A DNA stretch of 64,000 bases from Streptomyces sp. NBC_00820 (GCF_036347055.1 NZ_CP108882.1:4313501-4377500); one strand, 5' to 3'. Positions 1 through 8,840 are shown, numbered from the stretch's first letter. Made by a program: numbers and translations. The notes: a model not told the origin generated them from the letters alone.

Positions 1-34
1 CATCCGGCGCCCCCGTCTCGATACGCTTGCGCCC

Positions 35-505
35 ATGTACGGCTACGACCAGAACGCTGGCGCTCAGCAGCAGTACGCCCCGCCGCAGCAGCCGGGTGGT
101 GTCGGCGGGTACGGCCAGCAGCCGCCGCTCTACCCGGAGCCGTCGCCGCCCTCGCTCGCGGACGCGGTGCGCGCCTTCACGACCGGCCAGATGGCCGCCG
201 AGGACTTCCAGCAGATCTTCGCCACGTCGAAGGTGTACTGCCCGCGCGGTGACACCCCCGGCTTCCTCGCGCTGCACAACACCCAGCAGCCGGTGATCCC
301 GATGTTCACCTCGCTCAAGGAGCTGCGCCGGTACGCGGGCAAGGAGTCCAAGTACTTCGTGATCACCGGTTCCGAGGTGATCGACCTGCTGCCGACCGGC
401 TACGGCTTCGTCCTGGACATGGAGGGCGAGCACCGGATGGTGTTCGACGCCAAGGCCGTGGAGCAGATGGTCGACTTCGCGATGCGCCGGATGTACGGCG
501 GCTGA
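35..505 (+). CDS. SseB-like (SseB N-terminal domain) protein
   Basis: A 156-aa soluble protein. Residues 1-45 are a Gln/Pro/Gly/Tyr-rich disordered leader (AQQQYAPPQQPGG). Residues about 50-156 form one alpha/beta domain of the SseB type, with TPGFLALHNTQQPVIPMFTS and a C-terminal helix ending DFAMRRMYGG. Streptomyces carry many such proteins; their biochemical role is unknown, and the SseB name comes from a Salmonella secretion protein of only distant similarity. The ATG at 35 has no clear Shine-Dalgarno sequence before it, but only 34 bases upstream are visible. It stands alone, with a hairpin terminator just after it. Family call is fairly confident; function unknown. Confidence 0.75.
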   Translation: MYGYDQNAGAQQQYAPPQQPGGVGGYGQQPPLYPEPSPPSLADAVRAFTTGQMAAEDFQQIFATSKVYCPRGDTPGFLALHNTQQPVIPMFTSLKELRRYAGKESKYFVITGSEVIDLLPTGYGFVLDMEGEHRMVFDAKAVEQMVDFAMRRMYGG

Positions 506-530
506 GCGGTTTCCTCGCGTGACATCCGCA

Positions 531-565
531 GGGCCCGGAGGGAATTCCTTCCGGGCCCCGTTCGT
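531..565 (+). terminator. intrinsic terminator of the SseB-like gene
   Basis: A GC-rich inverted repeat (GGGCCCGGA with TCCGGGCCC) about 25 bases after the stop codon, with a short AT-rich loop and a T-containing tail (CGTTCGTTCTG). Confidence 0.7.
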
Positions 566-579
566 TCTGACTGGCAGAA

Positions 580-595
580 AGTTCAACGCTCAACT
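580..595. promoter_or_regulatory. candidate operator upstream of the pirin gene
   Basis: AGTT-N8-AACT forms a small palindrome, and the halves also read as a direct repeat (TCAACGC, TCAACTA). It lies 29-44 bases before the pirin start in a locally AT-rich patch, where a repressor of MarR or similar type could bind. Inferred from symmetry and position only. Confidence 0.35.
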
Positions 596-623
596 AAAGT
601 GACTGTACAAGGAGGTACCGACC

Positions 624-1601
624 ATGCCTGCAGTGACCGTTGAGAACCCGCTCGCGCTGCCCCGCGTGACCGCTCCCGCCGACGCCGTGGCGCGTCCCGT
701 GATCGCCGTCGCGACCGCCCCGAGCGGATTCGAGGGCGAGGGCTTCCCGGTGCGCCGTGCGTTCGCCGGGATCAACTACCGCCACCTCGACCCGTTCATC
801 ATGATGGACCAGATGGGTGAGGTGGACTACGCGCCGGGCGAGCCCAAGGGCACCCCGTGGCACCCGCACCGCGGCTTCGAGACCGTCACCTACATCATCG
901 ACGGCACCTTCGACCACCAGGACTCCAACGGCGGTGGCGGCACCATCACCAACGGCGACACCCAGTGGATGACCGCGGGCTCGGGTCTGCTGCACATCGA
1001 GGCCCCGCCGGAGGCCCTCGTCATGTCCGGCGGTCTCTTCCACGGCCTCCAGCTGTGGGTGAACCTCCCGGCCAAGGACAAGATGATGGCCCCGCGCTAC
1101 CAGGACATCCGCGGCGGCAGCGTCCAGCTGCTCACCTCCCCCGACGGGGGCGCGCTGCTCCGTGTCATCGCCGGTGAGCTGGACGGCCACGCGGGCCCCG
1201 GCATCACCCACACCCCGATCACGATGATCCACGCGACCCTCGCGCCGGGCGCCGAGATCACGCTGCCCTGGCGCGAGGACTTCAACGGCCTCGCCTACGT
1301 CATGGCGGGCCGCGGCAGCGTCGGCGCCGAGCGCCGGCCCATCCACCTGGGGCAGACCGCCGTCTTCGGCGCGGGCTCCTCGCTCACCGTGCGCGCCGAC
1401 GAGAAGCAGGACTCGCACACCCCCGACCTGGAGGTCGTCCTCCTCGGCGGACAGCCCATCCGCGAGCCCATGGCCCACTACGGCCCGTTCGTCATGAACA
1501 ACAAGCAGGAGCTGATGCAGGCCTTCGAGGACTTCCAGAAGGGCCGGCTGGGCACGATCCCGGCCGTGCACGGGATGTCGGAGTCGGGCCCCCAGGACTG
1601 A
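624..1601 (+). CDS. pirin family cupin protein
   Basis: A 325-aa bicupin of the pirin family, at the upper end of the usual length. The N-terminal cupin has the metal-binding signature WHPHRGFETVTYIIDG (around residues 82-97) and the later LLHIEAPPE, which supplies the third His and the Glu ligand; FHGLQLWVNLP follows. The C-terminal cupin (about 190-300) is typical. Pirins are iron-binding proteins used as redox-responsive regulators, and some act as quercetin dioxygenases; the substrate here is unknown. The start has a near-perfect Shine-Dalgarno sequence (AAGGAGGT), so strong expression is likely. A palindrome 30-45 bases upstream may be its operator. Confidence 0.9.
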   Translation: MPAVTVENPLALPRVTAPADAVARPVIAVATAPSGFEGEGFPVRRAFAGINYRHLDPFIMMDQMGEVDYAPGEPKGTPWHPHRGFETVTYIIDGTFDHQDSNGGGGTITNGDTQWMTAGSGLLHIEAPPEALVMSGGLFHGLQLWVNLPAKDKMMAPRYQDIRGGSVQLLTSPDGGALLRVIAGELDGHAGPGITHTPITMIHATLAPGAEITLPWREDFNGLAYVMAGRGSVGAERRPIHLGQTAVFGAGSSLTVRADEKQDSHTPDLEVVLLGGQPIREPMAHYGPFVMNNKQELMQAFEDFQKGRLGTIPAVHGMSESGPQD

Positions 1602-1672
1602 CCGCCGCCCCACGGCGGCCGAAGCCCGCCCCGCCCACTTCTCGGCTCACCGGGCCGGGCGGTGGGCGGTCG
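1602..1672 (+). terminator. two hairpins after the pirin gene
   Basis: CCGCCG-ccca-CGGCGG lies directly after the stop codon. It is followed by an 8-bp inverted repeat CCGCCCAC...GTGGGCGG at 1631-1669 with a larger loop. Neither has a T-run, which is common for Streptomyces terminators. Confidence 0.45.
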
Positions 1673-1831
1673 CGCGTTTCGGGGTCCAGCCGCGGGTTTC
1701 GGGGGGTCCAGGGGGGCGGGGCCGTCCGGTACGGCGGTGCGGGCCGCCCGGTACGCACGGCGGTGCGGGGCGCCTCACCCACCCGGGCCGCTGCGCAGGA
1801 CAGTGAACCCCCGCCGTGATCCGCTGGACGC

Positions 1832-2878
1832 GTGCAGCTGCTGCCCGAGTCCGTACGCCGCGTCGCCGCCTGGTGTGCCGTCCTGCTGCTCGTCGCCGGG
1901 GTGGGCTGGGTCGGGGTGCGGCTCTGCTCGGAGTTCCGTACCGCCGTCACCCCCGTCCTGCTCGCCCTGCTCGGCAGCGCGCTGCTCGGACCGCTGTACC
2001 GCAGGCTGGTGCAGGCGAAGGTCAACTCCTCGCTCGCGGCAGGGCTGACCTGCGTCGCCGTGCTCGCCGTGGTCGGCGGCGCCCTCTACATCGTCGTCGC
2101 CGCGCTCATCGACACCGGCGACGAGATCATCGCCTCGCTCCGGAACGCCGTCCGGTCCCTCGCCCGCCACTTCGGGGTCGCGGGGACGGGCCTCGACGAC
2201 GTCGCGGGCAACGTGCGCGAGCTGCTGGGCAAGTTCGGCGCGACGGCCGTCTCCAACGTCATCAGCGGGGTCAGCGTGGTCGGCGAGACCATCGCCGTGG
2301 CCGTGCTCGCGCTGCTGCTCGTCTTCTTCTTCCTGCGCGACTCCCAGCGTGCCGTCGACGGCCTCAGGTCCATCGCCCCCCACGGCACCGCCGACATCGT
2401 GGAGGCCATGGCGCGGCGCGCCTTCGAGCGCGTGGAGGGGTTCATGCGGGGGACGACCCTCATCGCGCTCATCGACGCCGTCTGCATCACCGTCGGCCTG
2501 CTCATCCTCCGGGTGCCCGGTGCCGTCGGCCTCGGCGCGCTCGTCTTCGTCGGCGCCTACATCCCCTACCTCGGTGCCTTCATCTCCGGCGCGGTGGCCG
2601 TCCTGGTCGCCCTCGCCGACCGGGGCTTCGTCATCGCGCTGTGGGCGCTCGGGGTCGTCCTCGCGGTGCAGGTGCTGGAGGGGCATGTGCTGCAGCCGGC
2701 CATCCAGAGCCGGACCGTGCAGATGCACCCGGCGGTGGTGCTGCTCGCGATCACCGCGGGAGCCTCCGTCGCCGGCGTCCTCGGCATGCTCCTCTCGGTC
2801 CCGCTGACGGCGGCCGTCTTCGGGGTCGTCCACGAGCTGCGGGAACGGCACGGCACGCCGGAACCGTCGGACCCGTAG
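1832..2878 (+). CDS. AI-2E family (PerM/YhhT-type) membrane transporter
   Basis: A 348-aa polytopic membrane protein with about eight hydrophobic segments and the fold order of the AI-2E transporter family: an N-terminal TM pair (VAAWCAVLLLVAGVGW), a long soluble amphipathic middle region (DEIIASLRNAVRSLARHFG), then a membrane half with VPGAVGLGALVFVGAYIPY and a conserved C-terminal EGHVLQPAIQSRTVQMHP. That last block is the most diagnostic. Family members export small molecules or Na+; the substrate cannot be read from sequence. The GTG at 1832 is used because hydrophobic coding begins soon after, although its ribosome site is weak. Its last codons and stop are duplicated just downstream. 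Confidence 0.85.
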   Translation: MQLLPESVRRVAAWCAVLLLVAGVGWVGVRLCSEFRTAVTPVLLALLGSALLGPLYRRLVQAKVNSSLAAGLTCVAVLAVVGGALYIVVAALIDTGDEIIASLRNAVRSLARHFGVAGTGLDDVAGNVRELLGKFGATAVSNVISGVSVVGETIAVAVLALLLVFFFLRDSQRAVDGLRSIAPHGTADIVEAMARRAFERVEGFMRGTTLIALIDAVCITVGLLILRVPGAVGLGALVFVGAYIPYLGAFISGAVAVLVALADRGFVIALWALGVVLAVQVLEGHVLQPAIQSRTVQMHPAVVLLAITAGASVAGVLGMLLSVPLTAAVFGVVHELRERHGTPEPSDP

Positions 2879-2910
2879 CGACGCCCGAGCCGTCGGGCCC
2901 GTAGCGGCGC
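2861..2910 (+). repeat. 26-bp tandem duplication spanning a stop codon
   Basis: Two copies (2861-2884 and 2887-2910) of a 24-bp element with three differences. The first contains the final codons and TAG of the AI-2E gene; the second repeats them, including a second TAG, in the 64-bp convergent gap. Confidence 0.75.
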
Positions 2911-2942
2911 GGGCCGTACGTCTCATCGCGCCTCACCGCGCC

Positions 2943-5093
2943 TCACTGGCCGTCCGGCTCGTGCAGTGCGAACCAGATGCTCTTCCCCTCCCCCCGCGGC
3001 TCCACGCCCCACGCTTCCGCGAGCAGTTCGATCAGCACGAGGCCGCGGCCGGAGGAGGCCAGTTCGCCGGGACTGCGTTTGTGCGGGAGGTCGTCGCCCG
3101 TGTCGGTGACCTTCACCTGAAGCCGGCGCCCGCCCGGTTCCCCGGAGATCTCGGCGAGCACCAGCGCGTCGGCGTCCGTGTGGACGAGGACGTTGGTGAT
3201 CATCTCGGAGAGCAGCAGGACGGCGGAGTCGACCTGGTCGGCCGAGGACCAGTCGTGCAGGAGTTCGCGCAGGTGCTGACGGGCCTCGGCGATGCGCTCG
3301 GGCTCGTCCTGCGCCACCGACAGCAGCGTGTGCCGCACCTGGGGCCGTACGGCCAGGGCGCCGCCGTGCCCGTCGCCGGGGCGGCACAGCAGCACGAGCG
3401 CGATGTCGTCCTCGCGGCGGTCGGTCAGCGGGCCGGTCATGTAGTGCGAGGAGGGCCCGTGGACGCCCTGCACCAGCGCGTCGGCCAGCCGCTCCAGGCC
3501 GACCTCGCCGTCCCCGGACCCGTCCTGGACGTCGTGGTCCTCCAGGATCGCGCGGATGCGCCGCCAGCCGCTCTCCATGTCGTGGCCGCCGGTCTCGATC
3601 AGGCCGTCGGTGCAGAGCAGCATCGTCTCGCCGGGCTCCAGCGTGAACCGGGTCGTCGGGTAGTCGGCGTCCGGGTCGACACCCAGGGGCAGCCCGCCCG
3701 CGATCGGCCGCCGCATCACCGTGCCGTCGGCCATCCGGATCACCGGGTCCGGGTGCCCGGCGCGGGCGACCTCCAGCTCGCCGGTCGCCGGGTCCACCTC
3801 CGCGTACAGACAGGTCGCGAAGCGCAGGTCGGGCAGGTGGTCGGCCGGGTGCGCGTCATGGGTGACGCCGTGCAGGAAGCGGGAGGCGCGGGAGAGCACG
3901 GCGTCGGGTCGGTGCCCCTCGGAGGCGTAGGCGCGCAGGGCGATGCGGAGCTGTCCCATCAGGCCCGCCGCGCGTACGTCATGCCCCTGCACATCCCCGA
4001 TGACCAGGGCGATCCTGTCTTCGCCGGGCAGCGGGATCATGTCGTACCAGTCGCCGCCGACCTGGAGTCCGCCGCCGGTGGGGATGTAGCGGGCGGCCAC
4101 GGCCATCCCGGGGATCTCCGGGCCGAGCGAGGGCAGCATGGAGCGCTGCAGGCCCTCGGTCAGCTCCCGCTGGGTCTCGGCGGCGCCGGCCCGGCTGAGC
4201 GCCTGGCCGAGCATCCGGGCGACCGTGTTCAGCACCGCCCGTTCGTCGGGCGTGAACGTCACCGGATAGGAGAACGCCGCCAGCCACGCGCCCATCATGC
4301 GCCCGCCCGCCGTCAGCGGCAGGAACGCCCACGAGCGGCGTCCGAGGGGCTCGGCCAGCGGCCAGGTGGCCGGATAGCGCTCGCGGTACTCCTCCGGGGA
4401 GGAGAGGTAGACGGCACGGCCGGTGCGGACGACGTCGGCGGCCGGGTACTTCGTGGCCAGCGGCATGTGGGCGAAGGACGCCTCGTCGCCGGGCTGGTAC
4501 CCGTGCTGGCCGATGATCGTCAGCCAGTCGCCCTCCACGGCGAACACCACCAGGCCGTCCGGGGTGAAGCCCGGCATGGACAGTCCGGCCGCGACCCGCA
4601 GCACCTCCGCCGTCGACCGGGCCTCCGCCAGCGCCCGGCCCGCGTCCAGCAGGAACGCCTCCCGGGAGCGCCGCCAGTCCCCGGTGACCGCGCTGCGCCC
4701 GGCCGGTGTGCCCGGGGTCGGCTCGGTGACCTCCTGGAGGGTGCCGATCAGCACGTACGCCCCGCGCTCCGGGTCGTGGGACGGCTTCGAGCGGCTGCGT
4801 ACGACGCGGACGATCCGCCCCCGCTCGTCCATGATCCGGACGCGCACCTCGGCCAGCGTGCCCTCGGCGACCGCCAGCTGCACCACTCCGGTGATCTCGT
4901 TCCAGTCGACCGGGTGCAGCCGGGCGCGGGTCTGCGCCTCGGTCAGGGTGGTGGGTGCCGCGGGCAGCCCGAGCAGGCGTGCCGCCTCCGCGTCGACGGT
5001 GACCAGCCCGGAGGCGGTGTCCCAGTGCCACAGTCCGGTCGCGAGGGCGGCGAGTACGTCCTCGACGGACGGCAGGGGCTCGCCTGTGCGCAT
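2943..5093 (-). CDS. PAS-GAF-SpoIIE phosphatase-ATPase signalling protein
   Basis: A 716-aa cytoplasmic signalling protein. Rough order: PAS domain (1-120, WHWDTASGLVTVDAEAARLL), GAF domain (150-310), PP2C/SpoIIE serine phosphatase (330-545, with metal-binding GGDWYDM, VIGDVQGHD and LLCTDGLIE), and a C-terminal GHKL anti-sigma-type ATPase (575-710, LLLSEMITNVLVHTDADALV and SGRGLVLIELLA). Such proteins control anti-anti-sigma factors: the ATPase phosphorylates and the PP2C module dephosphorylates. The ATG at 5093 is chosen because the reading frame further upstream runs into the aspS promoter and is proline/arginine-rich without domain character; an in-frame GTG at 5129 is possible. It is divergent from aspS with a 238-bp gap. 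Confidence 0.88.
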   Translation of the reverse strand: MRTGEPLPSVEDVLAALATGLWHWDTASGLVTVDAEAARLLGLPAAPTTLTEAQTRARLHPVDWNEITGVVQLAVAEGTLAEVRVRIMDERGRIVRVVRSRSKPSHDPERGAYVLIGTLQEVTEPTPGTPAGRSAVTGDWRRSREAFLLDAGRALAEARSTAEVLRVAAGLSMPGFTPDGLVVFAVEGDWLTIIGQHGYQPGDEASFAHMPLATKYPAADVVRTGRAVYLSSPEEYRERYPATWPLAEPLGRRSWAFLPLTAGGRMMGAWLAAFSYPVTFTPDERAVLNTVARMLGQALSRAGAAETQRELTEGLQRSMLPSLGPEIPGMAVAARYIPTGGGLQVGGDWYDMIPLPGEDRIALVIGDVQGHDVRAAGLMGQLRIALRAYASEGHRPDAVLSRASRFLHGVTHDAHPADHLPDLRFATCLYAEVDPATGELEVARAGHPDPVIRMADGTVMRRPIAGGLPLGVDPDADYPTTRFTLEPGETMLLCTDGLIETGGHDMESGWRRIRAILEDHDVQDGSGDGEVGLERLADALVQGVHGPSSHYMTGPLTDRREDDIALVLLCRPGDGHGGALAVRPQVRHTLLSVAQDEPERIAEARQHLRELLHDWSSADQVDSAVLLLSEMITNVLVHTDADALVLAEISGEPGGRRLQVKVTDTGDDLPHKRSPGELASSGRGLVLIELLAEAWGVEPRGEGKSIWFALHEPDGQ

Positions 5094-5331
5094 GCCCCAC
5101 TTTAAGAAGATATGACCGGGCGTTGCCACCGAAGACGGCCCCGGATCCGCCACCGGAGGCGAGCGCGGTCCGCCGCGACGGACGACCGGGGCCCGCGGGG
5201 GAAGGCTGCCGGGCGGTAATGGTGGGGAGCCGATCATGGGCTGCCCGGTACCCTTGATGGGTCCGGGCCCCGTGCCCGTACCCGGCCGTGGAGAGCACCG
5301 CGGCTTCCCGAACGAAGGACGATGAACGACG

Positions 5332-7095
5332 ATGCATCGGTACAGGTCCCACACCTGCGGCCAGCTCCGCGCCTCTGACGTCGGTGCTGACGTCCGGCTG
5401 AGCGGCTGGCTGCACAATCGCCGAGACCTGGGCGGCATCCTCTTCATCGATCTGCGCGATCACTACGGCATCACGCAGCTGGTGGCCCGTCCCGGCACGC
5501 CCGCGTACGAGGCGCTGGACAAGCTCTCCAAGGAGACGGTCGTCCGCGTCGACGGCAAGGTTGTTTCACGTGGAACCGAGAACGTGAACGCCGAGCTGCC
5601 CACCGGTGAGGTCGAGGTCGAGGTCGGCGAGGTCGAGGTCCTGGGTTCCGCGGCCCCCCTCCCCTTCACGATCAACGCCGAGGACGGGGTCAACGAGGAG
5701 CGGCGCCTGGAGTACCGCTTCCTGGACCTGCGCCGCGAGCGCATGCACCGCAACATCATGCTGCGTACCGCCGTGATCTCGGCGATGCGCCACAAGATGG
5801 TCGCGATGGGCTTCAACGAGATGGCGACGCCGATCCTGTCCGCCACCTCCCCCGAGGGCGCCCGCGACTACGTGGTCCCCTCCCGGGTGCACGCGGGCCG
5901 CTTCTACGCCCTGCCGCAGGCCCCGCAGCAGTTCAAGCAGCTGCTGATGATCTCCGGCTTCGACCGCTACTTCCAGATCGCGCCCTGCTTCCGCGACGAG
6001 GACGCCCGCGCCGACCGCTCGCCGGGCGAGTTCTACCAGCTCGACGTCGAGATGAGCTTCGTCGAGCAGGAGGACATCTTCCAGCCGATCGAGAAGCTCA
6101 TGACCGAGCTGTTCGAGGAGTTCGGCGGCGGCCGCCACGTCACCTCCCCCTTCCCGCGCATCCCGTTCCGCGAGGCGATGCTCAAGTACGGCTCCGACAA
6201 GCCGGACCTGCGCGCCAAGCTGGAGCTCGTCGACATCACCGACGTCTTCGAGGGCTCGGCCTTCAAGGCGTTCGCCGGCAAGCACGTGCGCGCCCTGGCG
6301 GTACCGGACGTCGCGTCGCAGACGCGCAAGTTCTTCGACCAGCTCGGCGAGTTCGCCGTCTCGCAGGGCGCGCAGGGCCTGGCCTGGGTCCGCGTCGGCG
6401 AGGACGGCACGCTGTCCGGTCCGATCGCGAAGTTCCTCACCGAGGAGAACGTCGCCGAGCTGACCAAGCGCCTCTCTCTGGCCCCCGGCCACGCGGTGTT
6501 CTTCGGCGCCGGCGAGTTCGACGAGGTCTCGAAGATCATGGGCGCCGTGCGCGTCGAGGCCGCCAAGCGGGCCGGCCAGTTCGAGGACGGCGTCTTCCGC
6601 TTCTGCTGGATCGTCGACTTCCCGATGTACGAGCGGGACGAGGAGACCGGCAAGATCGACTTCTCGCACAACCCGTTCTCGATGCCGCAGGGCGGTCTGG
6701 AGGCCCTGGAGACCCAGGACCCGCTGGACATCCTGGGCTGGCAGTACGACATCGTCTGCAACGGTGTCGAGCTGTCCTCCGGCGCCATCCGGAACCACGA
6801 GCCGGACATCATGCTCAAGGCCTTCGAGATCGCGGGCTACGACCGTGAGACGGTCGAGGAGAAGTTCGCGGGCATGCTCCGCGCGTTCCGCCTGGGTGCC
6901 CCGCCGCACGGCGGCATCGCCCCCGGCGTGGACCGCATCGTCATGCTCCTCGCGGACGAGCCCAACATCCGCGAGACGATCGCCTTCCCGCTCAACGGCA
7001 ACGCCCAGGACCTCATGATGGGCGCGCCGACGGAGCTGGACGAGTCCCGCCTGCGCGAGCTGCACCTGACGGTGCGCAAGCCGCAGCCGAAGTAG
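5332..7095 (+). CDS. aspS: aspartyl-tRNA synthetase
   Basis: Charges tRNA-Asp (class II aminoacyl-tRNA synthetase). It has 587 aa, the normal bacterial length. The N-terminal OB-fold anticodon domain begins [16 protein letters not shown], followed by the catalytic core with motif 2 ([19 protein letters not shown], about residue 220), the bacterial GAD insertion, and motif 3 ([14 protein letters not shown], about 527). A second ATG ten bases upstream (5322) is out of frame. A parS-like 14-mer sits inside codons 78-82 and forces a run of rare codons (GTT TCA CGT GGA). A strong hairpin terminator follows, so it is probably a single-gene transcript. Confident. Confidence 0.97.
   Translation: MHRYRSHTCGQLRASDVGADVRLSGWLHNRRDLGGILFIDLRDHYGITQLVARPGTPAYEALDKLSKETVVRVDGKVVSRGTENVNAELPTGEVEVEVGEVEVLGSAAPLPFTINAEDGVNEERRLEYRFLDLRRERMHRNIMLRTAVISAMRHKMVAMGFNEMATPILSATSPEGARDYVVPSRVHAGRFYALPQAPQQFKQLLMISGFDRYFQIAPCFRDEDARADRSPGEFYQLDVEMSFVEQEDIFQPIEKLMTELFEEFGGGRHVTSPFPRIPFREAMLKYGSDKPDLRAKLELVDITDVFEGSAFKAFAGKHVRALAVPDVASQTRKFFDQLGEFAVSQGAQGLAWVRVGEDGTLSGPIAKFLTEENVAELTKRLSLAPGHAVFFGAGEFDEVSKIMGAVRVEAAKRAGQFEDGVFRFCWIVDFPMYERDEETGKIDFSHNPFSMPQGGLEALETQDPLDILGWQYDIVCNGVELSSGAIRNHEPDIMLKAFEIAGYDRETVEEKFAGMLRAFRLGAPPHGGIAPGVDRIVMLLADEPNIRETIAFPLNGNAQDLMMGAPTELDESRLRELHLTVRKPQPK
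5563..5576. promoter_or_regulatory. parS: parS-like ParB-binding site inside aspS
   Basis: GTTTCACGTGGAAC differs at one position from the 14-bp Streptomyces parS core GTTTCACGTGAAAC. It uses codons almost absent elsewhere in this GC-rich gene (GTT, GTT, TCA, CGT, GGA in a row), which suggests selection on the DNA itself. ParB bound at parS clusters around oriC organises chromosome segregation. No second copy was seen in the window. Confidence 0.75.
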
Positions 7096-7127
7096 GGCCG
7101 GTAAGGCTCGGAAAGAGCCAAGCGGAA

Positions 7128-7158
7128 GCGCCCGGGGGCTGCGGTCCCCGGGCGCTTT
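7128..7158 (+). terminator. aspS terminator
   Basis: A perfect 10-bp stem GCGCCCGGGG / CCCCGGGCGC with an 8-base loop and a TTT tail, 32 bases after the aspS stop. Confidence 0.85.
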
Positions 7159-7199
7159 CGTGTGTGTGCGTATGTGCGTGCGTGTGCGTGTGCGTGCGC
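7159..7199. repeat. GT/GC alternating low-complexity tract
   Basis: About 40 bp of nearly pure alternating purine-pyrimidine sequence (GTGTGTGTGCGTATGTGCG...), lying between the aspS terminator and the end of the converging nucleotidyltransferase gene. Such tracts can adopt Z-DNA. Confidence 0.8.
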
Positions 7200-7215
7200 C
7201 TGGTCGGCCGGGCTG

Positions 7216-7947
7216 TCACGCGCCCGGGTTCGCCCCGGACCCCTCCCCGGACTCCTCCTCGGCCCCTTCCTCGGACTCCTCGTCGGGTGACGCGCCGTCT
7301 TCCATCAGCCGTTCGGCGATGTCGTCGGACCAGTGCTGGGCCCAGGCGCGTACCTCGGCGACCTGTGGTTCCGTCAGGCCGTACCGCATGAAGTCGCCGT
7401 CGGAGTAGAAGTCCGTGCCGGTCAGGCGGGACTGGAGCGTGGGCAGGTCGAAGGTGTCGTAGGCGTGACGGCGCCCCAGTTCCTCCAGGCCGGGCAGGGG
7501 GAATCGGGCCGCCGCGGCCTGTGCGTCGATCAGGTCGACGGCCGCGCCCCGGTCGTACAGGGCACGGATCTTGGTGCCGACGGCGTCCTCCAGGGAGAGG
7601 GCGGGTCCGAGGTCGGTGAGCTCGGGAGGCTGCCAGAAGGCCTCTTTGTGCAGGGCCAGTGCGCAGGTCTCGCCGGTGGGCGGATCGGTCACCGTCAGCT
7701 GGGCCGTCAGCGTGCTCACGGACTCCACCCGCACCTGCCGGCCCCGCGCCTCCAGTGCCGCACCGAGCGCGCCGGCGATCCGGTCCATGGGTTCGGGGCT
7801 CTCGGTGGCGAAGTCGAGGTCGGCATGCGGGCGGCGGAGCAGGCCGTGCGCCTGGAGGGCGTAACCGCCGGCCAGTACCAGGACGTACGGGCTTCCGGCT
7901 GTGACGACGTCCGCGAGGAGCCTGCGGTGGGGTTCGGGGAGGTTCAC
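7216..7947 (-). CDS. AbiEii-type nucleotidyltransferase family protein
   Basis: A 243-aa protein with the nucleotidyltransferase fold of the AbiEii/toxin family. The core is AGGYALQAHGLLRRPHADLDF (about residues 25-45): the GG helix turn followed by the Asp-x-Asp metal pair. Later blocks EDAVGTKIRALYDRGAAVDL and the AYDTFDLP region also fit. The C-terminal 25 residues are acidic and disordered (SPDEESEEGAEEESGEGSG). AbiEii toxins pair with an AbiEi antitoxin; none is adjacent, so this is more likely one of the many solitary actinobacterial relatives. Substrate unknown. The start MNLPEPHRRLLADV leaves a complete N-terminal helix. Confidence 0.75.
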   Translation of the reverse strand: MNLPEPHRRLLADVVTAGSPYVLVLAGGYALQAHGLLRRPHADLDFATESPEPMDRIAGALGAALEARGRQVRVESVSTLTAQLTVTDPPTGETCALALHKEAFWQPPELTDLGPALSLEDAVGTKIRALYDRGAAVDLIDAQAAAARFPLPGLEELGRRHAYDTFDLPTLQSRLTGTDFYSDGDFMRYGLTEPQVAEVRAWAQHWSDDIAERLMEDGASPDEESEEGAEEESGEGSGANPGA

Positions 7948-8006
7948 GGGACCCGTACTCTGCCAGACCCGACGTCAGGTGTTCGCGTGCCTCGCCCCGG
8001 TGTTCC

Positions 8007-8282
8007 TCAGGCCGAGGGAGGTGCGGGGGTGTAGGTGGTCCCTGTGAAGAGGTCCTCGGCGTGGTCGACCGAACCTGCCCGGTCGAGCCAGTCGTTGACA
8101 CGTTCGAGGTCGGTGCAGGTGAGGATGCGTTCGCGTGCGTCGTCGGAGACGGGGATGCCGCGGACTTCGAGGACCCGCAGAACACCCTTGGCCTCACCCC
8201 TGGCCTCGCCCTTGGCTTCGCCCTCCAGGAACGTCCGCTCGATCAGAGTGCCCCGGCCCGGGAAGTAGTTCACGAACGTCAT
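8007..8282 (-). CDS. short protein resembling the C-terminal tail of Rpn/DUF4351-type proteins
   Basis: A 91-aa protein. It contains a charged repeat EGEAKGEARGEAKG, then LRVLEVRGIPVSDDARERIL and the ending TDLERVNDWLDRA. I recognise this pattern as the tail of larger (about 300-aa) Streptomyces proteins of the Rpn recombination-promoting nuclease/DUF4351 group; the catalytic PD-(D/E)XK part is missing. The start at 8282 has a very good ribosome site (GGAGG, 7-base spacing), so it is probably translated. Either a gene remnant that kept or gained a start, or a small stand-alone relative. Function unknown. Confidence 0.6.
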   Translation of the reverse strand: MTFVNYFPGRGTLIERTFLEGEAKGEARGEAKGVLRVLEVRGIPVSDDARERILTCTDLERVNDWLDRAGSVDHAEDLFTGTTYTPAPPSA

Positions 8283-8476
8283 GATGTGCCTCCATTTGAG
8301 CTGATGTGACCATGAGTGGAAGCTAGGAGGCGCCAGGGACGGGTGCCGGTGGACCGGATCGGGTTCACTCGTTCGAGGGGCGAGGGAACGTTCAGTCCGG
8401 GAGCTGTCACACATGTGGGGGCGTGGTCGTCAGTGAGGTGTCCGTACCTCGGCCGACCGATTCACGGGAGCACGCC

Positions 8477-8824
8477 ATGCACATCGCCCACATCGTCGTC
8501 ACCCTTCTCGCCGCCCTCATGGCCGGCTTCTCCGGTGCCGTGCTGCTGGCCCGCGCCCAGTGGATCGTCCGGGCGCTGGAGGACTACCGGGTGCCGGAGC
8601 CGTGGTGGACCTGGCTCGGGCTCGCCAAGGCCGCGGGAGCCCTGGGGCTGGTGGCCGGGCTGTTCGTCCCGGTGATCGGGGTGATCGCGGGGGTGGCGCT
8701 GGTGACGTACTTCGCCGGCGCGGCCGTCACCGTGGCCCGGGCGCGCTGGTACACCCACGTTCCCTACCCGCTCGTCTACGCCGCCCCCGTCGTCGCCGCG
8801 CTCGCGCTGGGGTACGCGGCCTGA
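8477..8824 (+). CDS. DoxX-like family membrane protein
   Basis: A 115-aa integral membrane protein with four hydrophobic segments (HIVVTLLAALMAGFSGAVLL, then GLAKAAGALGLVAGLFVP, VIAGVALVTYFAGAAVTV and YAAPVVAALALGY). Segment pattern, size and the central WWTWLGLAKAAGALGL block match the DoxX-like family. These are small membrane proteins of uncertain role, in some cases linked to thiosulfate or quinone redox. The ATG at 8477 is preceded by GGGAG; an in-frame GTG at 8423 would add 18 residues without hydrophobic character. Confidence 0.75.
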   Translation: MHIAHIVVTLLAALMAGFSGAVLLARAQWIVRALEDYRVPEPWWTWLGLAKAAGALGLVAGLFVPVIGVIAGVALVTYFAGAAVTVARARWYTHVPYPLVYAAPVVAALALGYAA

Positions 8825-8840
8825 ACGGCCGCGTGCACGA

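Noticed and set aside
2961..5105. 714-codon + strand open frame
   Set aside because: Antisense to the SpoIIE phosphatase gene, whose domains are unmistakable.
5094..5447. 118-residue N-terminal extension of the SpoIIE phosphatase
   Set aside because: It would overlap the start of aspS on the other strand and is Pro/Arg/Gly-rich with no PAS-like pattern; the ATG at 5093 gives a complete PAS domain.
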